This document shows positions 46,001 to 53,357 of a stretch of 64,000 nucleotides of DNA, in pieces. Under the pieces are notes generated by a model. That model searched no databases and had not been told where the DNA came from. It saw nothing but the letters and a program-made list of their open reading frames with translations. The position numbers and the translations under genes were made by a program. The stretch is from NCBI GenBank assembly GCA_943788725.1, contig CALSRJ010000001.1, positions 804,861 through 868,860 of the forward strand. The letters run 5' to 3'. This DNA is from an uncultured Flavobacteriales bacterium (lineage in GTDB: Bacteria > Bacteroidota > Bacteroidia > Flavobacteriales_G > Salibacteraceae). Each line of letters opens with the position of its first letter. The first letter of the stretch is position 1.

Positions 46001-49000
46001 TGCCGAATACTCAAGTGAATCGATACCTATGTACGTGGATGATGGAATCAATTGAACGCTGTCATTAGTAACCGATGCCGATCCATTATTTGGTTGTGTT
46101 ACCATAGCAATGGTCAAACTATCCCCTTCTGGGTCAGAATCGTTTGCCATGACATCAAACACAATGGCCTGGCCATGAATGACCGAATCAACCGTGTCGT
46201 TCACCGCTGTGGGTGGCTCGTTCATATCTACTTGCACCGAGTCGATCAATGTTGCCGAGCACCCTAAGAAACTCACTACTACATAAAAATCTTCCTCGAG
46301 TGCGTTGAGCAAGGATGAGCGATTGAAGACGGTGCCGTCGCCCGTATACGCCGCTCCGACCGCTGTGGTATCTGAATTACGATACACTTGGTAACTGAAT
46401 GAAGCGTTGTTTTCTGTTTGCACAGCAATCGAGACGGCATCAATAGGGCAAACCACTGCCGCTGAACCGGTCACGCTAACAGAGAGATCGGGTCCGACCA
46501 CATCGATTTGGGCGGTTCCAGCTAAATCATCGGAGCACTGCGAGACGCCGGTCGTGTCCGTAGCAATGATTCCAAAAGTCATGGCACTGTCTACATTGCC
46601 GGTAGGTAATTGAATGGTACCACCTGTTCCAGGGATTGCCGATCCGACCAAGGAGCCTGAAAGACTATCGTACAGTTGGTACTTAACCCCTAGTTCCGAA
46701 GAGAGCACCCGAAGGTTGATGGATTGTCCTACACATATGGAGCTGTCCGCCGGCAAAAAGCTCAGGGTAGTATCCGGAGAAGGATCGACCACAAATGTTA
46801 GCGTATCCTGCAAGACCGCTTCACACGTGATGCCTATAATTTTGTAGGCAAGCACACTGACATGTGTAGGATCGGTCACCAAAAGACCCGTCCGCATAAT
46901 AATATCGTTACCCGTGCCCAGAACAGAAGATCCAATCACAGTAGTAAGATCCGTGTCGTAGGGTTCATAGATGATCCCGGCCTCGGAAGACTCCAAGGTG
47001 AATACCCCCTGCTCCAATTCTTGGCATATATTGCTATCGCTAAATTCGAGATTAAGGTTTGTCGCTGGGAGTGCACAACTTACCGAGCAAACGTTAGAGC
47101 TATCACTTTCCGCATTGCCAGGCACAAAGGCCGTAGCATAGAGTGATCCCCCTGCATACAATGCAGAAACAGAGACGGTTGCGCTCCAGTTATTGGCCCC
47201 ATCAACTATCGCAGACCCAACGCTGTCTCCATCAATGTAGATGACGATGGACGCACCGACCGACGCGTGGGTACCAGATATCACGGTATCACCCTCTCCA
47301 TAATTCAGAGAGCAATCCAAGGTAGGTGCCGAAGCCGTATCCTGCACGACGCAAGTGACAGAAAGAGAGCCGGATGTGTAGCATCCCACCCCGGCAAAGC
47401 GCGCGTAGATGGAATCACCCGCTTCCATGATGTTGGAAAGGTCTCCTTGAAAGTTTTTGTAGGCCGACAGATAAAGCGTATCCATATAGGTCACTGTCGC
47501 CGAAACATCCACATGATAAATGAAAACGGTATCCAATGCGTTGCCGGTCCCAATGCCATTCACATAAGTATCACCAGCCCTCATTCCGCAGACCAGCGAA
47601 GGAGTCGCTGAAACATCTGTTACATATTTCGCTGATGATAATGCTGAAGCGCATGTCCCTGTCGTCGTTGCGCGTGCTTGAATGGAATCGCACAGCGTCA
47701 ACGTCAAACCACCAAACGTCCATATCCCAGAGGCATTGGCAGTGGTCGTTCCAATGATTCCGCCATTCTGATACACATAAATGGTAGCATTAGTATCACT
47801 CGTACCTGCTACACTCGTAGTCCCTATGCCCAACGCAGTGGTTGTGATGACAGGTGTGGAAGCACTTGACCCCAGCCCAAGACAGAGAAATATGGGGTTG
47901 GACTCGCATTCACCAGGGAGTTGCTGGGTAACGGAATAAGAACCATTGGAAAGGCAAGGGCCTCCACTTGTGCAACCAGCGGATCCATTGCACTTCCAAA
48001 TCCATGCGGAATCCGCCTGAACGGTAACAGTCCCCGTCGCATAAATAGATCCAGCGTTGGGCGTTTGAAGTGCGCCGTTAAGGTAAACCCTGATTTCCGC
48101 CCCTGGGAATGCACTACCCAAGGCTCCGCAGATTCCCTTGGTACTGATAGATGCTGATGTATCGATGATTTGAGGTGTACAATTCGAAGCGTAGGCTACC
48201 CAACGATAGACACAGTTGGTCAATGAAATAGATTTTCCCGGTGCCAATGCGGTCGCCGTTATGGAATCATTTTGATCCAAGATCGAATCCAATGCATTCA
48301 ATGACCAGTTGCCCGTGCCATCCGCAGTGATGGTATCGTATTCTACTGCCGCACCGTCCGTATAATGAATCTCAACAAATACCTGAGCATTAATCGCAGC
48401 CGATCCGTTGATAGCTGTATCTCCAGAGTATGCTTCATTGATCGCAGGGCAAGCCGTTCGCGCGGGTGGGAACCCAGAACAAGTCGCGCACAATGAGTCA
48501 AAAGGAGTAGCGACCTGTCCATTGATCATATCTTCGTAGATGCACGTTAAGCAACCTCCATACGCATCATCGTCCACGCCGCCCACATCGGATGCACTTC
48601 CTTCCAGTGCACAGGTATTTGAGGTGGATGTAACGGGAATCATGCGCAACGGCGTACTCGTGGTAATGCCAAATGCGCTGGTCAGCACGGAAAAGGGAAC
48701 GTAAAAATCATAGAGGTAATCAGCATCGCCGCAGCTTTCCTGGCCAGCGATTGCCTTCTGGTGATGTGTAGAAAGGGAAAATACCGTGTCGATGGCAGCG
48801 CAGTTATCCACACCATCGATGTCAGCAACGGAAACGTCGCTATTGGTTCGCAGAAAGAGCGCGATCTCAAATCCAGGATTGATAGATGTTGAATTGGTGT
48901 CAAAGGAACCAAATGCATTATCGGCGTCGATCAGAATCGTATATCCTTTTGCATTCGGCTTATAATCAGACAGGCGAAAACGGAAAATCAGGTTATTGCT

Positions 49001-49327
49001 ATCGTCCAAGGTGGTGTATACGGCAGCTCCATTGGTATCAGGTGATAGGTCTGTAAACCCACAATTCGGACCAGAACCGATATCGCCAGAAACCTCGCCT
49101 CCTCCCAAGATGATCATCGGGAACATGGTGATTTCGAACTCGTCTACGTCATAGCCGTCATTCGAAAAGCCAGATGTTGAATCGGAAACATATCCGTTTT
49201 GATCTGGATCCAAGACAGATGAACCCGTCTCAAATATGAATCCTTTTGATTGTGCCAATACCTCGCCCCCTAAAATCAGGAACAACGAAACGAGAAACAC
49301 TACTACCCCGTGAATTGTAAAACGCAT
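43040..49327 (-). CDS. Giant T9SS-secreted surface protein with nine cadherin-like repeats and type B sorting domain
   Basis: About 2095 residues from the ATG at 49327, followed by a signal peptide (ending EVLAQ). Residues ~20-270 form a domain with SSVLDPDQNGYVSD. Then come Ig-like modules to ~1050. Nine tandem ~95-residue cadherin-like repeats occupy 43655-46225, each opening NDAPVAxND / DxxxVxED and carrying LxNDSD, GxDTxxYSVCD and CDTDTVFITVT. Thrombospondin-3 repeats follow (DSDGDGIPDFYERYGDLDGD). The C-terminus IPQGFSPNGDGVNDLFVI ... IFNRWGNKVFEQKPYDNNW ... GTYFYILTL is the gliding-motility-associated domain used for type B T9SS sorting. It is probably a Ca2+-stiffened surface adhesin. 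The first gene of an operon with PorP/SprF and OmpA. Confidence 0.92.
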   Translation of the reverse strand: MRFTIHGVVVFLVSLFLILGGEVLAQSKGFIFETGSSVLDPDQNGYVSDSTSGFSNDGYDVDEFEITMFPMIILGGGEVSGDIGSGPNCGFTDLSPDTNGAAVYTTLDDSNNLIFRFRLSDYKPNAKGYTILIDADNAFGSFDTNSTSINPGFEIALFLRTNSDVSVADIDGVDNCAAIDTVFSLSTHHQKAIAGQESCGDADYLYDFYVPFSVLTSAFGITTSTPLRMIPVTSTSNTCALEGSASDVGGVDDDAYGGCLTCIYEDMINGQVATPFDSLCATCSGFPPARTACPAINEAYSGDTAINGSAAINAQVFVEIHYTDGAAVEYDTITADGTGNWSLNALDSILDQNDSITATALAPGKSISLTNCVYRWVAYASNCTPQIIDTSASISTKGICGALGSAFPGAEIRVYLNGALQTPNAGSIYATGTVTVQADSAWIWKCNGSAGCTSGGPCLSNGSYSVTQQLPGECESNPIFLCLGLGSSASTPVITTTALGIGTTSVAGTSDTNATIYVYQNGGIIGTTTANASGIWTFGGLTLTLCDSIQARATTTGTCASALSSAKYVTDVSATPSLVCGMRAGDTYVNGIGTGNALDTVFIYHVDVSATVTYMDTLYLSAYKNFQGDLSNIMEAGDSIYARFAGVGCYTSGSLSVTCVVQDTASAPTLDCSLNYGEGDTVISGTHASVGASIVIYIDGDSVGSAIVDGANNWSATVSVSALYAGGSLYATAFVPGNAESDSSNVCSVSCALPATNLNLEFSDSNICQELEQGVFTLESSEAGIIYEPYDTDLTTVIGSSVLGTGNDIIMRTGLLVTDPTHVSVLAYKIIGITCEAVLQDTLTFVVDPSPDTTLSFLPADSSICVGQSINLRVLSSELGVKYQLYDSLSGSLVGSAIPGTGGTIQLPTGNVDSAMTFGIIATDTTGVSQCSDDLAGTAQIDVVGPDLSVSVTGSAAVVCPIDAVSIAVQTENNASFSYQVYRNSDTTAVGAAYTGDGTVFNRSSLLNALEEDFYVVVSFLGCSATLIDSVQVDMNEPPTAVNDTVDSVIHGQAIVFDVMANDSDPEGDSLTIAMVTQPNNGSASVTNDSVQLIPSSTYIGIDSLEYSACDACGNCDTVKVFLTLINRAPIASNDALTVTEDDPQGYVDVVANDVDPDGDALLVSIIQSAAFGSEWVVGDSVGYTPNANFFGNDTVVYSVCDQLSPALCDTDTVFITVTPVNDAPIALNDTVTVNEDAVDAVFIVLLNDSDLENDGLTVTILTSSSNGSDTVSFGDSILYSPNLNYNGLDSIQYLVCDDGSPSACDTAMVYITVTPVNDPPEAVVDLFTVTEDTTNAVVDVQSNDSDVEGSALTTSVIGGPWHGSFSVLNNDSISYSPDSNYFGNDTLVYSVCDVGSLCDTDTVFITVTAVNDAPVAMNDTVSVVEESLGNIFTVQSNDSDVEGNSLTTSILTSPYHGVASLSGVDIAYSPDTNFFGLDTLIYQICDNGTPSLCSSAPVYITVTSINDAPVAATDNAFVSEDTPGDTIDVLGNDTDPELDSLYSNIITQPTSGGTATVLNGDSIVYIPPSNFNGADTLIYSVCDDGFPNLCDTDTVYITVMPINDAPVAMVDSITVSEDTSGVVIAPLLNDTDVDGDALHIGIIFSSQTLGTATFLNLDSLQISYDAPVDFFGVDTIGYSVCEVAGEQACDSSFIYITITPVNDAPVALSDVAEFYKDTIDAVIDVQFNDTDLEDDLLTTTIISGPTSGGTVAVLNGDSLSYSPPVSFLGADTILYSICDDGVPSLCDTDTVFINIVLSPNNPPTAQPDVGIGADSTFIYTAVLLNDSDPDADGLLVEVVLPPGNGVASLVGTDTIAYLSASGFCGADTLTYRVCDQRVPSLCDTSFVSFSITPRDSDGDGIPDFYERYGDLDGDGIPNHLDQDSDGDTIPDSLEVVGDEGDCVFTLDDPDEDGIANYLDEDSDGDGLLDSAEVDRNKDGVWDDCDENGIPDWLDPFLCEEDAPFLIPQGFSPNGDGVNDLFVIVGLDQFPDNALTIFNRWGNKVFEQKPYDNNWGGEDAVGSFSLGNGVLPEGTYFYILTLEGDESSGYIYLNR

Positions 49328-49521
49328 TGCAGTTAAGGGGGTTACTTTACGAATGTACGCGAAAAAATGCCCATTCTCATCCAATCCAACAATTGAGCCA
49401 CAGCCGCCTATGCCCTAGAAACATTGGGTTGGAGAATCTCAACCTCAATGAACCAATAGCAGCAGATGGCCAGCTCAAAGAAATCGTGGTCTCTGAGGTG
49501 TACGTAAATTCCGCTCGGAAG

Positions 49522-49552
49522 TTTGCCAGTTTCAAGCATCCCATTAGATTTG
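49522..49552 (+). promoter_or_regulatory. Promoter (-33 TTTG, 19-bp spacer, -7 TAGATTTG)
   Basis: TTTG at 49522-49525 and TAGATTTG at 49545-49552 are separated by exactly 19 bp. The predicted start near 49559 gives a ~22-nt leader to the ATG at 49581. Confidence 0.75.
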
Positions 49553-49580
49553 CGGGCTAACTGATCCTTAAACTTTTAGA

Positions 49581-50405
49581 ATGAAGACGATGAATCGCCT
49601 ATACTTAGCGTCCGCTGCCCTAGCATTAATCATGTTATCCGCCTGTGGTGGTGAAGAGGCTCCAACAGGGCCTAAATACAATTTTGAGCGAGCCGAAAAG
49701 CTGCCTGATGGTTACTTGGAAGAGCTCGGAATCATAAAAACAAACATCGAAGTCACTGCGAAGTTGTACGAAGACATGAATGCAAGCGGATACTCCTTTT
49801 CCGAGAGCATGCTTCTTTCTTCAGGAAAATCATTCAGTGGCTCTACCAAGCAAGCAATGGGTATCGGAGCCATTGGTAGCGACATGGTCTATTGTTCAGC
49901 ATTCGGACAGACGCAGAGCGCCATGAGCCGAATGGAAAGTTTGATGAAGACTGCAGGTGCGCTTGGCGTTGCAGAGGCATTCGATCAAGAATTGATTCAG
50001 CAAATGGCCAGCGAAGACACGACCATCAACAAAAGCGTTCTGCTTACCAAGGCCTATTTAAACGCGAAGGATCAACTCTTCTCAGAAGAACGAGCTCAGT
50101 ACGCTACGTTCATGGTGATTGGTGGTTGGCTTGAAGGATTGCACGTCGTTACACAATTGACGAAGGAAGAGCTTTCGAACGACAACGTTCGCATTGGACT
50201 TTGGAGCGTGGTTGATTCATACGACAATGTGGTTCACATGTGCAAAGTGTTCGAGTCCAACGCTGAAATGCAGAAAATTGCCACAGAATTGGAAAGCATT
50301 GCCCCACAGATCAATAAGATTAAAAAGAACGCCAAAAAATTCAAGCCTGCGGATGTTGCCGCACTTGCTGAAGCTGTGAATGGAATTCGAGGCAACTTAA
50401 TCTAA
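49581..50405 (+). CDS. Lipoprotein of unknown function, helical
   Basis: 274 residues. The lipoprotein signal ends LALIMLSACGGEEAPTG (lipobox LSAC). The mature protein is mostly alpha-helical (AKLYEDMNASGYSF, AMSRMESLMKTAGALGV, SVLLTKAYLNAKDQLF, MVIGGWLEGLHVVTQL, MQKIATELESIAPQINKIKK). I do not recognise the family. It has a strong promoter and ends just before the tRNA-Pro promoter/terminator region. It is divergent from the adhesin operon. No motif points to catalysis. Confidence 0.75.
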   Translation: MKTMNRLYLASAALALIMLSACGGEEAPTGPKYNFERAEKLPDGYLEELGIIKTNIEVTAKLYEDMNASGYSFSESMLLSSGKSFSGSTKQAMGIGAIGSDMVYCSAFGQTQSAMSRMESLMKTAGALGVAEAFDQELIQQMASEDTTINKSVLLTKAYLNAKDQLFSEERAQYATFMVIGGWLEGLHVVTQLTKEELSNDNVRIGLWSVVDSYDNVVHMCKVFESNAEMQKIATELESIAPQINKIKKNAKKFKPADVAALAEAVNGIRGNLI

Positions 50406-50431
50406 GGCGTAGGATTTTTCGATATTAGTTT

Positions 50432-50439
50432 TACATTTG
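50432..50439 (+). promoter_or_regulatory. -7 promoter element (TACATTTG), probably for tRNA-Pro/Arg
   Basis: TACATTTG matches TAnnTTTG and lies 40 bp before tRNA-Pro. The predicted start falls inside the overlapping hairpin at 50439-50467, so one of the two calls may be wrong. Confidence 0.45.
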
Positions 50440-50467
50440 CCGTCCTTTAAAAAGGGCGGCATTTTTT
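50439..50467 (+). terminator. Probable terminator of the lipoprotein gene
   Basis: Stem GCCGTCC / GGGCGGC (one G-T pair) followed by ATTTTTT, 34 bp after the stop at 50405. Confidence 0.6.
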
Positions 50468-50478
50468 GTTCTTTTTTT

Positions 50479-50553
50479 CGGGGTGTAGCGTAGCCCGGTT
50501 ATCGCGCCTGCTTTGGGAGCAGGAGGTCGCAGGTTCGAATCCTGCCACCCCGA
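50479..50553 (+). tRNA. tRNA-Pro(TGG)
   Basis: Acceptor CGGGGTG / CACCCCG, D arm with TAGCGTAGCCCGG, anticodon loop CTTTGGGAG with TGG, T arm GCAGG-TTCGAAT-CCTGC and discriminator A. CCA is not encoded. Confidence 0.95.
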
Positions 50554-50555
50554 CA

Positions 50556-50585
50556 AAAGGTCTCCATGGGGGACCTTTTTTTTTG
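50556..50585 (+). terminator. Terminator after tRNA-Pro
   Basis: Stem AAGGTCTCC / GGGGACCTT around ATG (one T-G pair) followed by a run of about ten T. Confidence 0.75.
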
Positions 50586-50603
50586 CTTTGAAATGTTTTA
50601 GTC

Positions 50604-50700
50604 GGTCCACTAGCTCAATCCCGCCTTTGGCGGGACTCACGGCCTGAGACGAGATTGAAATCTCGCTCATTCCGGAGCTGGATAGAGCGCCATGCCTTGG
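50604..50700 (+). pseudogene. Broken tRNA-Arg-like copy split by a palindromic insertion
   Basis: Bases 50604-50618 (GGTCCACTAGCTCAA) equal the 5' end of the intact tRNA-Arg 131 bp downstream, and 50678-50688 (CTGGATAGAGC) equals the piece that should follow directly in its D loop. Between them lie 59 extra bases. After GAGC the copy diverges (GCCATGCCTTGGGCTTG) and has no recognisable T arm or 3' acceptor strand. It cannot fold into a working tRNA. Confidence 0.7.
50619..50677. repeat. 59-bp palindromic element inside the broken tRNA copy
   Basis: Two hairpins are visible: TCCCGCC-TTT-GGCGGGA (50619-50635) and CGAGAT-TGAA-ATCTCG (50650-50665). The element exactly separates two adjacent tRNA segments. 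No clear target duplication and no second copy in this window were seen, so a mobile-element origin is inferred from position only. Confidence 0.5.
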
Positions 50701-50734
50701 GCTTGTAGTTTTGATTGAACATTGTTCTTTATAT

Positions 50735-50808
50735 GGTCCACTAGCTCAACTGGATAGAGCAGCTGCCTTCTAAGCAGCAGGTTTCAGGTTCGAGCCCTGA
50801 GTGGATCA
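50735..50808 (+). tRNA. tRNA-Arg(TCT)
   Basis: Acceptor GGTCCAC / GTGGATC (one G-T), D arm with TAGCTCAACTGGATAGAGC, anticodon loop CTTCTAA with TCT (AGA codons), T arm CAGG-TTCGAGC-CCTG and discriminator A. CCA is not encoded. Confidence 0.95.
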
Positions 50809-50817
50809 CTTGGTGAT

Positions 50818-50856
50818 AAAGCCTTGTCAGCGAAAGCTGGTCAAGGCTTTTTTTGT
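50818..50856 (+). terminator. Terminator after tRNA-Arg
   Basis: Long stem AAAGCCTTG / CAAGGCTTT with an inner CAGC-GAAA-GCTG stem-loop, followed by TTTTTTG. Confidence 0.85.
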
Positions 50857-50962
50857 TGCCAGCCGTTGAGCTTGCTCATACGTATGGAGATCACTTCATC
50901 CTCCAGACGCGCGCATGTATGGCGTTCAAATCGTACATTCGAGTCCATCAAAAGCATTTACC

Positions 50963-51295
50963 ATGAAAAGATTGTTGTTAGGCTTGACCGTTGTTCTTGG
51001 AATCAGTTTGGTCTCCTGTGAAAAATGTAGAGAATGCGCGTGTGAAACAACCACCGAATATTACTTCGAAGATGGGTTTAACGCAGGCATTGAATCAAGT
51101 ATCCGCGACGGGTATGACAAAGAGTTTGATGAAGACTATCCTGCCTTCAGCGAAGAACTCTGCGAAAGCCGGGGGAAATTTGATGATGCGAAAGCCGATT
51201 TTGAGTCAAAATCAACGGTGATCTCTGACGGAGACGCCGTCCAAGGATTTGATTGGTCGGTCGACTTTTCTCGCTCCTGTACTTGCGAGGATTAA
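50963..51295 (+). CDS. Small Cys-rich lipoprotein, unknown function
   Basis: About 110 residues from the ATG at 50963. The lipoprotein signal ends in ISLVSC, and the mature N-terminus starts directly with CEKCRECACETTTEYYFEDG, a dense CxxCxxCxC cluster. Two further cysteine sites occur near the end (ELCESRG and SRSCTCED). The rest is acidic. Similar small lipoproteins opening with C-x-x-C pairs are common in Bacteroidota and uncharacterised. The cysteines may be disulfide-bonded or bind metal (inference). It is a single-gene unit with a terminator. Confidence 0.65.
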   Translation: MKRLLLGLTVVLGISLVSCEKCRECACETTTEYYFEDGFNAGIESSIRDGYDKEFDEDYPAFSEELCESRGKFDDAKADFESKSTVISDGDAVQGFDWSVDFSRSCTCED

Positions 51296-51320
51296 GTGTC
51301 TAAAACCCTATAAAATTATT

Positions 51321-51345
51321 GAAGCGCCTCCGGGCGCTTTTTTTT
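51321..51345 (+). terminator. Rho-independent terminator
   Basis: Stem AAGCGCC-TCCG-GGCGCTT followed by a T run, 26 bp after the small lipoprotein stop. Confidence 0.9.
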
Positions 51346-51450
51346 ATCTCCCACTCCACTTATACCACTCTTCAGCCAACCATCAAACCTTTCACGCCTT
51401 AGCACTTTTTTAAAGGCCCACGAGTCATTCTATGCCTAACATTGTATCCT

Positions 51451-52131
51451 GTGATAAAACTGACGAACATCAATAAGTATTACAGCACGGGGTCGCATGA
51501 CCTTCACGTGCTGCAGGACGTCAACCTTGAAGTGGGTGCCGGCGAACTTGTATCCATCATGGGATCCTCCGGGTCTGGAAAATCTACATTGCTCAATATA
51601 CTAGGCATCCTTGATGTCTACGATAGCGGTGAGTATACCTTAGACGATACCCTCATCAAGAACCTAAGCGAACCGAAAGCCGCCAAATACCGAAATGAAT
51701 TCATCGGTTTCATCTTTCAGTCTTTCCACCTGCTTGGTTATAAGAATGCACTCGAAAACGTGGCCCTTCCTCTCTATTACCGAGGCATCAGCCGGAAGAA
51801 GCGGAATATCATGGCGATGGAGTACTTGGACAAGGTCGGATTGAAAGATTGGGCTGAACACATGCCCAGCGAACTCTCTGGAGGACAACAGCAGCGTGTT
51901 TCCATTGCACGCGCCTTGATCTCACAACCCAAATTGATCTTGGCAGACGAGCCAACCGGAGCCTTAGACTCAGTGACGTCAAACAACGTCATGCAGCTTT
52001 TCCGTGAGGTCAATAAACTAGGTATTACCGTCATCATCGTTACGCACGAGACCGATATCGCCAACCTGACCGATCGACAGATCCACCTGAAGGATGGTAA
52101 GATTGTAGAAAACGTAGACGCCCATGTTTGA
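51451..52131 (+). CDS. ABC transporter ATP-binding protein, MacB/LolD type
   Basis: About 226 residues from a GTG at 51451 (a TTG at 51442 is also in frame). Walker A is MGSSGSGKSTLLNILG, the Q loop is FIFQSFHLLGYKNALENV, the signature is ELSGGQQQRVSIARAL, Walker B is KLILADEPTGALDS and the H loop is VTHETDIA. The sequence class (MacB/LolD/FtsE-like, without a fused permease) works with FtsX-type permeases in envelope export rather than classical import. It overlaps the first permease gene by 8 bp. Confidence 0.93.
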   Translation: MIKLTNINKYYSTGSHDLHVLQDVNLEVGAGELVSIMGSSGSGKSTLLNILGILDVYDSGEYTLDDTLIKNLSEPKAAKYRNEFIGFIFQSFHLLGYKNALENVALPLYYRGISRKKRNIMAMEYLDKVGLKDWAEHMPSELSGGQQQRVSIARALISQPKLILADEPTGALDSVTSNNVMQLFREVNKLGITVIIVTHETDIANLTDRQIHLKDGKIVENVDAHV

Positions 52132-53356
52132 CCTAGACAAATGGCAAGAGATCTTCAGCACGATCCGCAAGAATAAACTCAGAACATTCTTGACTGGATT
52201 CAGCGTAGCTTGGGGAATATTCATGCTCATTTTGTTGTTGGGATCTGGCCAAGGCCTGCAAAACGGCGCACAAAACCAATTCGCTGGAGACGCAATCAAT
52301 TCCATCTGGATTTCCCCAGGCCGTACTTCCCTCCCATATGAAGGACTCAAACCAGGCCGGCAGATCCGCATGCAAAACGAACATTACAGCGACCTGAAAG
52401 CAAACATTGAAGGAGTAGACAATATGTCGGCTCGCAAATACCAATGGGGATCTGGCCTTACCTCTTACAAGAACAAAACCGGAAATTTCGACATCCTTGG
52501 ATGCTATCCAGGTGAAAAGGAGTCAGAAAAGATTTTGCTCATCGAAGGGCGCTTTGTGAATGAACTCGACATCAAAGACGCGCGTAAGGTGGCCTGTATC
52601 GGGTTGGACATGAAGAAAGAACTCTTCGGAGAGGCGAACCCCATCGGCGCCTATATCAACATCCAAGGCATTCCGTTCAAGGTAATTGGTTTCTACACCG
52701 ATCAGGGAGGAGGTCGTGATGTGCGTCGTGCATGGATTCCACTTTCAACCCACCAGCGCGTATTTGGAGATCCCATGCGGATCGATAGAATGGCGATGAC
52801 AACGGGAGATGCCACCATTGAAGAAGCCGCTGTTATTGTAGAAGAAATTCGAGGTCGCCTATCCAAACAATTGCGCTTTGACCCCGCAGATGAACGCGCG
52901 ATCTTCATTCGCAATCGCGCTGAGTTCTACCAACGCTTTGTGGACCTCTTTGCAGGAATTCGGGCATTCATATGGATCATTGGCTGCGGTACGATCTTGG
53001 CAGGAATTGTAGGAGTGAGTAACATCATGATGATCGTGGTGAAAGAAAGGACAAAGGAGATCGGTATTCGAAAAGCATTGGGTGCCACTTCAGGGTCGAT
53101 CATAGGATTGATCATGCAGGAGGCAATTTTCATCACCACGATCGCAGGCTACATCGGACTTTGCCTGGGCGTCTTACTCTTGGAATGGGCAGGCTCATCA
53201 ATTACGGATTCTGACTTTTTCAAAAATCCAGAAGTAGACCTCGGAGTAGCCATCAGCGCAACCGTTTTATTGATCATTGCTGGCAGTATCGCGGGATTAA
53301 TCCCAGCAATACGTGCATCGAGAATTCAACCCGTAGTTGCACTAAGAGAAGAATAA
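52124..53356 (+). CDS. MacB/FtsX-type ABC permease (first of two paralogues)
   Basis: 410 residues. One N-terminal helix (FSVAWGIFMLILLLGSGQGL) is followed by a ~220-residue MacB-PCD periplasmic domain (SIWISPGRTSLPYEGLKPGR, VIGFYTDQGGG). Three C-terminal helices follow (IIGCGTILAGIVGVSNIMMIVV, IGLIMQEAIFITTIAGYIGL, VLLIIAGSIAGLIPAIRA). The motif VKERTKEIGIRKALGAT is the cytoplasmic FtsX loop that contacts the ATPase. It ends PVVALREE. It is a close paralogue of the next gene, 1 bp apart. Confidence 0.93.
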   Translation: MFDLDKWQEIFSTIRKNKLRTFLTGFSVAWGIFMLILLLGSGQGLQNGAQNQFAGDAINSIWISPGRTSLPYEGLKPGRQIRMQNEHYSDLKANIEGVDNMSARKYQWGSGLTSYKNKTGNFDILGCYPGEKESEKILLIEGRFVNELDIKDARKVACIGLDMKKELFGEANPIGAYINIQGIPFKVIGFYTDQGGGRDVRRAWIPLSTHQRVFGDPMRIDRMAMTTGDATIEEAAVIVEEIRGRLSKQLRFDPADERAIFIRNRAEFYQRFVDLFAGIRAFIWIIGCGTILAGIVGVSNIMMIVVKERTKEIGIRKALGATSGSIIGLIMQEAIFITTIAGYIGLCLGVLLLEWAGSSITDSDFFKNPEVDLGVAISATVLLIIAGSIAGLIPAIRASRIQPVVALREE

Positions 53357-53357
53357 C

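Noticed and set aside
43655-46225. Possible CRISPR or DNA repeat array
   Set aside because: The periodicity is ~285 bp with diverged units and is fully explained by protein-coding repeats.
49327-49560. 77-codon plus-strand frame upstream of the lipoprotein gene
   Set aside because: Contains the lipoprotein promoter (-33 and -7) and shows no coding features.
50431-50670. Minus-strand 79-codon frame containing WQDSNLRPPAPKAGA
   Set aside because: It is the antisense of tRNA-Pro and runs through a terminator and the broken tRNA copy.
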